A stretch of DNA of 64,000 nt from an uncultured Oscillospiraceae bacterium (GCA_944386055.1 CALWZP010000002.1:62001-126000); one strand, 5' to 3'. Shown: positions 11,230 through 19,285, counted from the stretch's first letter. Notes: generated by a model from the letters alone, not told the origin. Program-made: numbers and translations.

Positions 11230-12678
11230 TTACAGATCAGTGGGATAGAAGAGCGGTTTGGTCTGATAGGTAATCCACTGAAGCTCGGTGAATTCTTCAA
11301 TAGAGAAATGACTGTCCTCACGGCCCATACCGGAGTTTTTCACGCCGCCGAAGGGAGCGCGGCGGGACCCCATCACTGTAGTGTCGTTCACATGGACCAT
11401 GCCGGCCTCCATTCGGGGGGCCAGGGTCAGAGCCAGATTCATATCATTGGTCAACAGTGCGCTGGACAGGCCGTAGGTGTTGTCGTTGCACAGCCGCAGA
11501 GCGTCCTCAGCATCCTTTGCCCGGACCACACAAACCACAGGGGCAAAGCACTCCTCGTGGAAAATCCGCATCTCAGGGGTGACATCGGCCACCACCGTAG
11601 CTTCATAAAACGCGCCCTGATGTCCGCCGCCGCACAGGACACGGGCCCCTTTCTCCACAGCGTCTGAGATCAACTCGTCCACCAGTTTATAGTGCGTGTC
11701 ATTGATCAGCGGTCCAATGATGGTGCCTTGGTCATGGGGGTCACCCATCTTCAGACCCTTTGCTTTATCTGCCAGCTTCTGGCACAACGCATCGTAGCTG
11801 GGGGCCTCGGTAATGATGCGGCTGGTGCACATGCAAATCTGTCCCTGGTGGAAAAAAGCGCCGAACGCAGCGATGGAGACCGCCCGGTCCACATCAAAGT
11901 CCTTCAAAACGATCATGGGGTTCTTTCCGCCCATCTCCAAAGTCACACGCTTCAAACGAGCGGCACACTCCCGTCCGATGCGAGTTCCCACCTCGGTGGA
12001 TCCCGTAAAGGTGATCATCTTTACGCGGGGATCGTTTACAAGTGTGTCTCCCACCACGCCGCCGGAACCGGGGACCACATTCAGTACTCCGGCGGGCAAG
12101 CCGGCCTCATGGAAGCATTTGGCAATGATCAGACCGGAAATCGGAGTATCAGAGGCAGGCTTCAGAATGAAGGTGTTCCCTGCGGCAAGCGCAAGCGCCA
12201 CCTTATTCAGTGCCAGCAGCAGGGGATAGTTGAAGGGGGCAATCCCGCCGATTACTCCAAGAGGCTTACGGATATAGGTATTGACCTGACCATCTGCCTC
12301 CGGCGGGCAGACGCCCCCCTCCACCCTGCGGCACTCGCCGGCAGCGGCGCGGATGATATTGACACTCTGTCCCACCTCGTCCATGGCTTTCATAAAGCAG
12401 GAGCCACTCTCGTCGATAAGGTAGCCTGCAAAGCGCTTGGTGTTGGCTTCCATATAGTCAGCGGCCTTCAGCAGCAGCTTCTCACGGTCAGCGGCCAACA
12501 TGGCGGCCCAGGCGGGGAACGCGGTCTGCGCGGCTTGAATGGCGGCCTCCACTTCAGCGGGCCCCGCCATGTGCACCTTTGCCATGACCGAATTGTCTGC
12601 GGGATTAAGGTCATCCCGAACAGAGCCTGACTCAGTGGCGGTCCACGCCCCGTTGATATAAAGCTTAAATTCCTCCAT
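11230..12678 (-). CDS. NAD(P)-dependent aldehyde dehydrogenase family protein
   Basis: 482 residues, full-length aldehyde dehydrogenase oxidising an aldehyde to its acid. Visible landmarks: the cofactor-binding GSTEVGTRIG near residue 226, the general-base Glu in LEMGGKNP (about residue 248), the nucleophile Cys in HQGQICMCTSR (about residue 282), and EECFAPVV further on. The overall style resembles benzaldehyde/vanillin or succinate-semialdehyde dehydrogenases, but I cannot assign a substrate. It is a single gene with its own promoter, on the strand opposite to most genes in this part of the window. Confidence 0.9.
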   Translation of the reverse strand: MEEFKLYINGAWTATESGSVRDDLNPADNSVMAKVHMAGPAEVEAAIQAAQTAFPAWAAMLAADREKLLLKAADYMEANTKRFAGYLIDESGSCFMKAMDEVGQSVNIIRAAAGECRRVEGGVCPPEADGQVNTYIRKPLGVIGGIAPFNYPLLLALNKVALALAAGNTFILKPASDTPISGLIIAKCFHEAGLPAGVLNVVPGSGGVVGDTLVNDPRVKMITFTGSTEVGTRIGRECAARLKRVTLEMGGKNPMIVLKDFDVDRAVSIAAFGAFFHQGQICMCTSRIITEAPSYDALCQKLADKAKGLKMGDPHDQGTIIGPLINDTHYKLVDELISDAVEKGARVLCGGGHQGAFYEATVVADVTPEMRIFHEECFAPVVCVVRAKDAEDALRLCNDNTYGLSSALLTNDMNLALTLAPRMEAGMVHVNDTTVMGSRRAPFGGVKNSGMGREDSHFSIEEFTELQWITYQTKPLFYPTDL

Positions 12679-12736
12679 GGTATCTCACGGTCCTTTCCTG
12701 AATTTTTGTGGTTAAGCGCCTATTGTTCCTATTTTC

Positions 12737-12764
12737 ATTATACCGCACAACACAGGAATGACAA
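12737..12764 (-). promoter_or_regulatory. Promoter of the aldehyde dehydrogenase gene
   Basis: On the minus strand, TTGTCA (12764-12759) and a perfect TATAAT (12742-12737) are separated by 16 bases, about 60 bases before the ATG at 12678. Confidence 0.7.
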
Positions 12765-13009
12765 TCAACAAAATGTCCCCATAGAGCACAAAAAAATGAG
12801 AAGTGTAACATCATCAGCCTGTTGGGAGGGGCTCACGCCGTGTACCGAAAAGAAAGATCAGAATACAGCGCAACCAATGAAGCCGACAGTGGTGCGAAAT
12901 GGACTGAGCGGAAAGAAGATGCCGCCACTTTTGATGGCCCACAGTGGCAAAGAAATTAAGCGGTTTGACCAGGCTGGCAGCCGTTGTAGGAATGGTATTT
13001 CTATGCTTA
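12765..13009. other. Intergenic stretch without a recognisable gene
   Basis: Between the divergent promoters of the aldehyde dehydrogenase and the peroxiredoxin. Open frames crossing it on both strands run through the promoters and have no ribosome binding site or family features. I see no RNA gene or repeat. Confidence 0.5.
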
Positions 13010-13038
13010 TTGACGCAGGTGACAAAGCACTTTATAAT
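13010..13038 (+). promoter_or_regulatory. Sigma-70 type promoter of the peroxiredoxin gene
   Basis: TTGACG at 13010-13015 and TATAAT at 13033-13038 with a 17-base spacer, about 44 bases before the start codon. Confidence 0.8.
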
Positions 13039-13081
13039 ACTAATACAAATATAGACCACTGTGTCAAAAGGGGAGAGCATG

Positions 13082-13543
13082 ATGCTGAAGGCTGGTACAA
13101 AGGCCCCAAATTTTACTTTGCCAGATCAAAGGGGCGATCTGGTCAGCTTGTCTGATTTCGAAGGAAAAAAGGTGATATTGTACTTCTACTCAAAAGACAA
13201 CACTCCTGGCTGTACTCGTCAGGCCTGCGCTTTTGCCAGAAACTATGGAGAACTTCAGAAGGAAAATGCGGTCGTCATCGGGGTCAGCAAGGACTCTGCT
13301 GCTTCCCACCTGAGATTTGCGGGGAAGTATGAACTGCCCTTTATTCTCCTCGCCGACCCAGAACTGCAGGCAATCCAGGCCTATGGCGTCTGGCAGGAGA
13401 AAAAGCTCTACGGCAAGGTGAGCATGGGAGTGATGCGCTCTACCTATCTCATCAATGAAGAGGGGATCATTGAGAAGGTGATGCCGAAGGTGAAACCAGA
13501 CACCAATGCAGAGGAGATCCTGGTCTATCTGAAGGAGAAATAG
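13082..13543 (+). CDS. bcp: Thiol peroxidase of the Bcp (bacterioferritin comigratory protein) family
   Basis: 153 residues. It reduces hydroperoxides using thioredoxin-type electron donors in the cytosol. The peroxidatic Cys is in NTPGCTRQAC (Cys about residue 44), with the resolving-type Cys five residues later as in many Bcp proteins; GVSKDSAASH and the C-terminal IEKVMPKVKPDTNAEEIL are also family-typical. Two ATG codons are adjacent in frame (13079 and 13082); 13082 gives the better distance from AAGGGGAG and the usual MLKAGTKAPNF opening. It is a lone gene with its own promoter. Confidence 0.93.
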   Translation: MLKAGTKAPNFTLPDQRGDLVSLSDFEGKKVILYFYSKDNTPGCTRQACAFARNYGELQKENAVVIGVSKDSAASHLRFAGKYELPFILLADPELQAIQAYGVWQEKKLYGKVSMGVMRSTYLINEEGIIEKVMPKVKPDTNAEEILVYLKEK

Positions 13544-13655
13544 ACCCTATAGAGCGGCGGCAAAGGGGAGAAGGCGGAAACAGGATTGGGGTCAATGGAA
13601 AACTGCATAGGACCGGCTGATTTGCAGACTATATGAGGAGAGAGTGTAAACTGAC

Positions 13656-13683
13656 GCGGGCGCCCCATTTCCGAGGCGCCCGC
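13656..13683. terminator. Hairpin between convergent peroxiredoxin and cotJC genes
   Basis: GCGGGCGCC (13656-13664) pairs perfectly with GGCGCCCGC (13675-13683). It lies between two convergent genes and could stop transcription from both, although the T runs are short. Confidence 0.6.
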
Positions 13684-13688
13684 AGTTC

Positions 13689-14285
13689 TTATTTGTCAAA
13701 GGCGGGGTTGGTGTAATAGATGTTCTTTTGGTCCATCTTCTCCTTGGCCAGACGGATGGCCTCTCCGAAGCGCTGGAAATGGACGATCTCCCGCTCCCGC
13801 AGGAAGCGGATCACATTGGTGACATCAGGATCATCGCACATGCGAAGGATATTGTCATAGGTGACCCGTGCCTTTTGCTCTGCAGCCAGATCCTCGGTGA
13901 GATCGCAGATCACATCCCCTTTGACCGCCAGGCTGGCCGCGCTGAAGGGGAAGCCGGAAGCCGCCGTTGGATATACGCCGGTGGTGTGATCCACAAAATA
14001 GGGGGCAAAACCGCCCTCCCGTACCTGCTCGTCGGTGAGGTTTCGGGTGAGCTGGTGGATGATGGCGCCGATCATCTCCAGATGCCCCAGCTCCTCGGTG
14101 CCGATGTCGGTGAGCAGTCCCTTCAATTCGGGGTATGGCATGGCGTAGCGCTGGCTGAGGTAGCGCAGGGAGGCCCCAAGCTCACCGTCCGGCCCGCCGT
14201 ACTGGCTGATGATGAAGGAGGCCAGCTTGGGATTGGGGGTGGCGATCTTCACCGGGTACTGCAGTTTTTTCTCATAGGAAAACAT
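13689..14285 (-). CDS. cotJC: Spore coat protein CotJC (manganese catalase family)
   Basis: 198 residues, shorter than true manganese catalases but matching CotJC, a component of the inner spore coat. The ferritin-like helices carry the metal-ligand pattern: Glu and His in GTEELGHLEMIGA, Glu in AAEQKARVTYD, and Glu and His in REREIVHFQRFGEA. It is the last gene of the cotJ operon and begins immediately after the stop of the upstream fused gene. Expression in the mother cell during sporulation is expected from the family, not from a promoter I can see. Confidence 0.93.
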   Translation of the reverse strand: MFSYEKKLQYPVKIATPNPKLASFIISQYGGPDGELGASLRYLSQRYAMPYPELKGLLTDIGTEELGHLEMIGAIIHQLTRNLTDEQVREGGFAPYFVDHTTGVYPTAASGFPFSAASLAVKGDVICDLTEDLAAEQKARVTYDNILRMCDDPDVTNVIRFLREREIVHFQRFGEAIRLAKEKMDQKNIYYTNPAFDK

Positions 14286-14756
14286 TTACTTTGCCCCTCC
14301 TTCCGTCTCCGGATAGTTCCATGGCCAGCTTTCGGACAGCCAGTTGTATTTGTCGCCCGTGGCCGCCGCGCTGAGGGTCAGCGGACCATAGGTCTCCTCA
14401 TACTTTTTCCTCGCCTCTGCCTCCATGGCGGAATACTGCTTGAACAGCTCGAAAGCCTCGGTATCGTCGCTGTGAGTGTCCAGATAGAGATTCAGCTCCG
14501 CCACAACAAACTCCAGTGCCTGGAGCTCGGACAGGGCGTTGTCCACCACATTCCGTCCAGTGGCTTTTGCTTTGAAGGGGAGATTCAGGCCGGGAAAGAG
14601 GGTGCCATTATTCAGGGCATCTGTCTGAGAGTACTTTTTTGCCCCATTCTGCTGGAAGGGGACATAGGGGACGGCCAGGGGCGCGCAGCTGGGCATGGTG
14701 CCGTTGGCATCGCTGCAGGTCTCCTGCCGGGAAGTGGTTCTCTTTTCGGAAAACAA
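14286..14756 (-). CDS. Spore coat protein: CotJA-like segment fused to CotJB
   Basis: 156 residues joining two coat proteins that are usually separate. Residues about 22-66 (MPSCAPLAVPYVPFQQ to TLFPGLNLPFKAK) match CotJA; from about residue 72 (NALSELQALEFVVAELNLYL) to WPWNYPETEGGAK matches CotJB. The frame is continuous, with no stop or start between them. The start is taken as TTG at 14756 because AAAGGAGG sits ten bases before it on the minus strand; the longer frame upstream to 14882 has no such site. CotJC follows directly, so the operon keeps the usual A-B-C order. Confidence 0.82.
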   Translation of the reverse strand: MFSEKRTTSRQETCSDANGTMPSCAPLAVPYVPFQQNGAKKYSQTDALNNGTLFPGLNLPFKAKATGRNVVDNALSELQALEFVVAELNLYLDTHSDDTEAFELFKQYSAMEAEARKKYEETYGPLTLSAAATGDKYNWLSESWPWNYPETEGGAK

Positions 14757-14917
14757 GGTGACGCTTCCTCCTTTGGTCAGTCTGTGGAGAATGCTCTCCG
14801 CTTTCCATCCTATGCCGGGGGAGGCCTTCGGGACCCGCTTCCATTTCCCGGCGGCATGTGGTATAATGACATAGCCGCCCATTTCCTCTCATACCGTGGA
14901 GAGGGGAGGGGATCGGT

Positions 14918-15640
14918 TTGAAATGCAAGCGCCGGAAAAATTTTTTGCTGGCAGCGGGGCTGGCCCTGCTGCTGGTCCTGGCAATCCAAGCGGTTGTCTG
15001 GGGGGAGAGGGAGGTTCCGGTTTTTGGCCCCGACTCCCTGAGGCAGGCGGTCCTCATCATTGATGCGGGGCATGGAGGAGAGGATGGCGGCGCAGTTTCG
15101 GTTACCGGGACCAGGGAGAGCGACTTAAATCTGTCGGTTGCCAAGCGTGTGGATGCACTGGCAGGTTTCTATGGGGTCCAGGCGGTACTTCTCCGGGACA
15201 GCGACCGGTCGCTCCACAACGAAGAAGCCCAGACCCTTCACGAAAAGAAGGAATCGGACCTGAAAAATCGAGTCCAGACGGTGGAGGAGACAGAGGGCGC
15301 CATGCTGCTGAGCATTCACCAGAATAGCTATCCAGACAGCAGATACCGGGGTGCCCAGGTTTTTTACAGCAACGAGGCGCTGTCCAGCCAGTGGGCAGAG
15401 CTGACCCAAAACCTGCTGCGCGCCGCTTTGGATCAGGAAAACCACCGTTTGGCCAAGGTGATTCCCGACACCATCTATCTGATGAATCACATCACCTGCC
15501 CGGCTCTGTTGGTAGAATGTGGATTTCTCTCAAATCCGGAGGAGGCACTTCTGCTGGAGTCGGACGGCTATCAGACCAAAATCGCCCTGTCGCTGCTGGC
15601 GGCATTTCTCCAGGCCAGGGCGGAGGGAGTGGGACCATGA
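14918..15640 (+). CDS. cwlD: N-acetylmuramoyl-L-alanine amidase CwlD (amidase_3)
   Basis: 240 residues. A Lys/Arg-rich start and one hydrophobic segment (about residues 9-28) target it to the membrane or outside. The amidase_3 domain follows with zinc ligands in IDAGHGGEDGG, the Glu in GTRESDLNL, His in LSIHQNSY, and catalytic Glu in LLVECGFLSNPEE. CwlD removes stem peptides from spore cortex peptidoglycan so that muramic lactam can form. The start is TTG 14918, seven bases after GAGGGGAGGGG. A TATAAT at 14862-14867 may be its -10 element. It overlaps radA by four bases (ATGA). Confidence 0.9.
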   Translation: MKCKRRKNFLLAAGLALLLVLAIQAVVWGEREVPVFGPDSLRQAVLIIDAGHGGEDGGAVSVTGTRESDLNLSVAKRVDALAGFYGVQAVLLRDSDRSLHNEEAQTLHEKKESDLKNRVQTVEETEGAMLLSIHQNSYPDSRYRGAQVFYSNEALSSQWAELTQNLLRAALDQENHRLAKVIPDTIYLMNHITCPALLVECGFLSNPEEALLLESDGYQTKIALSLLAAFLQARAEGVGP

Positions 15641-17004
15641 AGTCCAAGACACTGTTTTACTGCACCCAATGCGGCAACGAGACGCCAAAATGGCAGGGGA
15701 AGTGTCCCGCCTGCGGCGCCTGGAACACCATTGTGGAACAGCCCCAGGAGCAGCGCAATGGAAGCGGGAAGGGGAGGGGGCGGAGTGTTTCCGCCGGGAT
15801 TCCCAGCGTCCCAAAGGCGCTGCGGGAGATAGAATCCACGCAGGAGCTGCGCTTTGCCACCGGCCTTTCCGAGCTGGACCGCGTCCTGGGCGGCGGTGCG
15901 GTACAGGGTTCCCTGGTACTGGTGGGCGGAGCCCCCGGCATCGGGAAGTCCACTCTGATGCTCCAGATCTGCAGCCAGCTGTGCCGTTCTTTCCGGGTGC
16001 TGTATGTCTCCGGCGAGGAGTCGGAGCGGCAGATCAAGCTGCGGGCGGAGCGGCTGGGCATCGGGGCGGAGGAGCTGTATCTCCTCTCTGAGACCGATCT
16101 GGACGAGGTCGTCCAGGCGGTGGGAACACTGCAGCCGGACATCCTCATTGTGGACTCCATCCAGACTATGTTTCGGGGAGAGGTCACCTCTCCGCCCGGA
16201 AGTATTTCCCAGGTAAAGGACTGTACCATGGCGCTGATGCAGCTGGCAAAAGGGCAGGGGACCACCGTGTTCGTCATCGGCCATGTGAACAAGGAGGGCT
16301 CCATTGCCGGACCAAAAGTGTTGGAACACATGGTGGACTGCGTGCTCTATTTCGAGGGGGAGCAGCACCAGACCCACCGTATCCTCCGGGCGGCCAAAAA
16401 CCGCTTCGGCGCGACCAATGAGATCGGCGTATTCGAGATGCGGGACGAGGGGCTGGTGGAGGTGCCGAATCCCTCTGAACTGCTGTTAGAGGGACGGCCG
16501 GAGAACGCCCCGGGCACCTGTGTCACCTGTGTCATGGAGGGGATACGCCCGGTACTGGCGGAGATCCAGGCCCTGCTGGCACCCAGTGCTTATGGAAATC
16601 CCCGGCGTACCAGTAACGGATTGGATTATAACCGCTGCGCCATGTTGCTGGCGGTGCTGGAACGGCGGGGCGGGCTGCAGCTGGGAGGCTGCGACTGCTA
16701 TGTGAATGTGATTGGCGGTCTTTATCTGGACGAGCCCGCTGCGGATCTGGCGGCGGTGATTGCCATGGCGTCCAGCTTCCGGGACAAGCCTGTTCCAGGG
16801 AATCTGACGGCAATCGGCGAAGTGGGGCTGACAGGAGAACTGCGGGCGGTGAGCGGCCTGGAACAGCGGCTGGCAGAGGTGTGCCGCCTGGGTTTCAGCC
16901 GGTGCATAATTCCCAAGCGAGGCAGCGGCCGGCTGAAGCCGCCTGACGGATTAGAGCTGATTCGGGTGTCCAATATACGGGAGGCGATCGCCGCCTTCAC
17001 CTGA
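15637..17004 (+). CDS. radA: DNA repair protein RadA
   Basis: 455 residues. RadA is a RecA-like ATPase that helps process branched DNA during recombination. Features in order: an N-terminal four-Cys zinc finger (CTQCGNETPKWQGKC, CPAC), the Walker A motif GGAPGIGKST near residue 105, the RadA-specific KNRFG motif (AAKNRFGATNE), and a C-terminal Lon-protease-like domain without protease activity (from about residue 320, GNPRRTSNGLDYNR onward). The ATG at 15637 overlaps the cwlD stop, so it is translationally coupled. Confidence 0.97.
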   Translation: MKSKTLFYCTQCGNETPKWQGKCPACGAWNTIVEQPQEQRNGSGKGRGRSVSAGIPSVPKALREIESTQELRFATGLSELDRVLGGGAVQGSLVLVGGAPGIGKSTLMLQICSQLCRSFRVLYVSGEESERQIKLRAERLGIGAEELYLLSETDLDEVVQAVGTLQPDILIVDSIQTMFRGEVTSPPGSISQVKDCTMALMQLAKGQGTTVFVIGHVNKEGSIAGPKVLEHMVDCVLYFEGEQHQTHRILRAAKNRFGATNEIGVFEMRDEGLVEVPNPSELLLEGRPENAPGTCVTCVMEGIRPVLAEIQALLAPSAYGNPRRTSNGLDYNRCAMLLAVLERRGGLQLGGCDCYVNVIGGLYLDEPAADLAAVIAMASSFRDKPVPGNLTAIGEVGLTGELRAVSGLEQRLAEVCRLGFSRCIIPKRGSGRLKPPDGLELIRVSNIREAIAAFT

Positions 17005-17087
17005 CGAACGGCCCCTGGTGGGCAAAGACATAACGCTTGTTACAAAAAAAGCTGGCCAGGACGGGGCCGGGAGAGGGGGGGAGAAGC

Positions 17088-17996
17088 ATGACGCCGCGGA
17101 CCTTTGAGACCCCCTGCGGGCCCATCCGCTATTGGGTGGACCACACCGGCAGCGGACCTCCGCTGGTCTTTCTTCCCGGCCTCACCGCCGACCACCGGCT
17201 GTTCCGGGAACAGCTCCGGCGGTTCCGGGGGGACCATCCCGTCCTGGTCTGGGACCCGCCGGGCCATGCGGCCTCCCGGCCCTTCCGTCTGACCTTCACT
17301 CTGCTGGATCAGGCCCGCTGGCTGGATGAGCTGCTGACGGGGGAGGGACTGGACCGCCCCATCCTGGTCGGGCAGTCCATGGGCGGCTATGTGGGACAGG
17401 CCTATGCCCAGCTGTACCCGGACCGGTTACAGGGGTTTATTTCCATCGACTCGGCGCCCCTTCAGCGGCGCTATATGACCGGGTGGGAACTGTGGGTGCT
17501 GAAGCGGATGGAGCCAGTCTACCGGTGGACCCCCTGGCGCCTGCTCCTGCGGTGGGGAAGCACGGGGGTGTCGGAGACGGATGAGGGCCGGGCGCTGATG
17601 CGGGAGATGATGGAGACCTATGACGGCGACCGGCGGTGGTACGCCGCCCTGGCCGGCCACGGCTTCCGTATGCTGGCGGAAGCCGTGGAGGCAGACCTGC
17701 CATACCGGCTGTGCTGTCCGGCGTTGTTGATCTGCGGGCAGCGGGACAACGCCGGGTCCTGTGTGCGCTATGACCGTTCCTGGGCGCGGCACACAGGACT
17801 GCGGCTGGCTTGGCTGAAGGGCGCCGGACACAACGCCAACACCGACCGGCCAGCGGCGGTGAACGCTCTGATCCGTATGCTGCTGGACCAACTGCCGGGG
17901 GACGCCGCCTGGGCGCCCGCCGGCCTGACCGCCGACGAGACGGCGACCCTTGAGAGGGAGGTGATTTGGGAACATGAGATCAAGTCAACAAAATAA
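17088..17996 (+). CDS. Alpha/beta hydrolase
   Basis: 302 residues, alpha/beta hydrolase fold. The oxyanion segment FLPGLTADHR is near residue 30, the nucleophile Ser is in VGQSMGGYVG, and the catalytic His is in GAGHNAN near the C terminus. The substrate is unknown. ATG 17088 is preceded by GGGGGGGAG. The last codons (EIKSTK and the stop) are formed by the left part of the dif-like palindrome, and the gene overlaps the recombinase reading frame by 23 bases. The final 30 or so residues look unlike a hydrolase core and may have been altered by rearrangement at that site. Confidence 0.88.
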   Translation: MTPRTFETPCGPIRYWVDHTGSGPPLVFLPGLTADHRLFREQLRRFRGDHPVLVWDPPGHAASRPFRLTFTLLDQARWLDELLTGEGLDRPILVGQSMGGYVGQAYAQLYPDRLQGFISIDSAPLQRRYMTGWELWVLKRMEPVYRWTPWRLLLRWGSTGVSETDEGRALMREMMETYDGDRRWYAALAGHGFRMLAEAVEADLPYRLCCPALLICGQRDNAGSCVRYDRSWARHTGLRLAWLKGAGHNANTDRPAAVNALIRMLLDQLPGDAAWAPAGLTADETATLEREVIWEHEIKSTK

Positions 17997-19185
17997 AAAT
18001 TTTGTTGACTTGAGAGGAGGGGAAAATACACTCCACGGGAGCAGCCGGCCCCCAGAGCCGCCCAGCGCACCGAGCTGCACGCTGTCAACGGCGGCCGGCG
18101 ATTCCACAGATATTTCTTCCCACACTCCTGCAACCGTTCCCGCTATTCTTATGTCATTGGATTATCGAACAGAGGCGCCGCGGATTATCCGCGACTTTCT
18201 CACTTACCATCAGACCATCCAGGGCCACTCTGCAAAGACTGTGGATGAGTACTTTTTGGACCTTAGAGGTTTTTTCCGTTTCCTCAAGCATGACCGCCGT
18301 CTGGTTCCTGCGGACATCCCTATGGATCAGATCTCCATCTCCGATGTGGACCTGGACCTGGTCCGGTCCGTCACGCTGACAGATGTCTATGCCTATATGG
18401 ACTACCTCAGCCGCGACCGTGTGACCCACCCCAACAGCGCCAATCAGTCCGTGGGGCTTTCGCCCGCATCCAAGGCGCGAAAGGTCGCCACCATCCGCTC
18501 ATTTTATAAGTATCTCACCGTCAAGGCAAAGCTCCTTACGGAAAATCCGGTACAGGACCTGGATTCTCCCAGATTAAGGAAATCACTTCCGAAATACCTT
18601 GATTTGGAAGAAAGCGTGGCCCTGCTGGACCATGTGGATGGCAGCAACCGGGAACGGGATTATTGCATCCTCACTTTGTTTCTCAACTGCGGGCTTCGAA
18701 TTTCCGAGCTGGTCGGACTGGACATGGGAGATGTCCGGGGCGATCAGCTGCGGGTTTTGGGCAAGGGCAACAAGGAACGGATCCTCTACCTCAATGACGC
18801 CTGCATCCGTGCGATTCAGGACTGGCTGGAAGCTCGGGACCATTTGGCCTCCACCGATCCAAACGCCCTGTTTATCACCCGTTCTCACAAGCGGATCACC
18901 CGGGCGGCAGTACATAAATTGGTGAAGAAACATCTTGCCGCCGCCGGGCTGGACAGCCGGCAGTATTCCTCTCATAAACTGCGCCATACGGCGGCCACCC
19001 TGATGCTTCAGAACGGCGTGGATGTTCGCGCTCTGCAAGAAGTATTGGGACACGATCATCTGAACACCACCCAGATTTACACCCATGTGGCCAACGATGA
19101 CCTGCGGGCAGCGGCGCAGGCGAATCCACTTGCCAGGGTAAAAAAAAAGACCGCCCCCCCAAAGGATGACGGCCTCGCTGAATGA
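17974..19185 (+). CDS. Xer-like tyrosine recombinase with a dif-like site inside its 5' end
   Basis: The conserved protein (about 344 residues) starts near the internal ATG at 18151: a core-binding domain (TIQGHSAKTVDEYFLDLRGF) and a catalytic domain with all expected residues: Arg in CGLRISEL, Lys in GKGNKER, HKLRH, and His and Tyr in LGHDHLNTTQIYTH. ATG 17974 is given as start because GGAGGTGAT, a near-perfect ribosome binding site, lies eight bases before it, whereas 18151 has none. The 59 extra residues are low-complexity and the first few are encoded by the palindrome. It probably acts on that palindrome, for chromosome dimer resolution or its own mobility. A terminator follows. Confidence 0.85.
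   Translation: MRSSQQNKNFVDLRGGENTLHGSSRPPEPPSAPSCTLSTAAGDSTDISSHTPATVPAILMSLDYRTEAPRIIRDFLTYHQTIQGHSAKTVDEYFLDLRGFFRFLKHDRRLVPADIPMDQISISDVDLDLVRSVTLTDVYAYMDYLSRDRVTHPNSANQSVGLSPASKARKVATIRSFYKYLTVKAKLLTENPVQDLDSPRLRKSLPKYLDLEESVALLDHVDGSNRERDYCILTLFLNCGLRISELVGLDMGDVRGDQLRVLGKGNKERILYLNDACIRAIQDWLEARDHLASTDPNALFITRSHKRITRAAVHKLVKKHLAAAGLDSRQYSSHKLRHTAATLMLQNGVDVRALQEVLGHDHLNTTQIYTHVANDDLRAAAQANPLARVKKKTAPPKDDGLAE
17980..18013. repeat. Perfect 15-bp inverted repeat with a 28-bp dif-like core (11-6-11)
   Basis: Two 15-base arms (TCAAGTCAACAAAAT and its exact complement) surround AAAA. Read as a Xer site, the core at 17983-18010 is AGTCAACAAAA, a six-base centre TAAAAA, and TTTTGTTGACT. The right arm matches the B. 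subtilis dif XerD arm (TTATGTAAACT) at 8 of 11 positions and the E. coli one (TTATGTTAAAT) at 8 of 11. Symmetric arms suit a single recombinase binding both sides. It spans the hydrolase stop and the recombinase start. There is no T run, so a terminator is unlikely. Confidence 0.7.
17996..18014 (+). repeat. Direct repeat, left copy, bracketing the recombinase gene
   Basis: The 19-base sequence AAAATTTTGTTGACTTGAG, the right half of the palindrome. An 18-of-19 match occurs in the same orientation at 19188-19206, 1192 bases further on. Confidence 0.85.
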
Positions 19186-19187
19186 AG

Positions 19188-19206
19188 AAAATTTTGTTGA
19201 CCTGAG
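19188..19206 (+). repeat. Direct repeat, right copy, directly after the recombinase stop codon
   Basis: AAAATTTTGTTGACCTGAG, differing from the left copy at one base (C for T at 19202). It starts two bases after the recombinase stop. The sequence to its left does not complete the other arm, so only a half-site is present. Confidence 0.85.
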
Positions 19207-19250
19207 CAGCTGTCAGGCGGGTTTCTTTTCCACCCTGACAGCTGCTTTTT
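19206..19250 (+). terminator. Rho-independent terminator after the recombinase gene
   Basis: GCAGCTGTCAGG (from 19206) pairs with CCTGACAGCTGC (to 19245), followed by TTTTT. It starts on the last base of the right direct repeat. Confidence 0.9.
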
Positions 19251-19285
19251 GCGTAAAGGTATATAGCATTACATATATTGAAACA

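Noticed and set aside
12706..13155. A 149-codon frame upstream of and overlapping the peroxiredoxin gene
   Set aside because: It crosses both the promoter and the start of bcp, has no ribosome site and no recognisable domain.
17980..18013. The palindrome at the hydrolase end as a Rho-independent terminator
   Set aside because: The stem is AT-rich at its tip and is not followed by T; the dif-like geometry and the second half-site explain it better.
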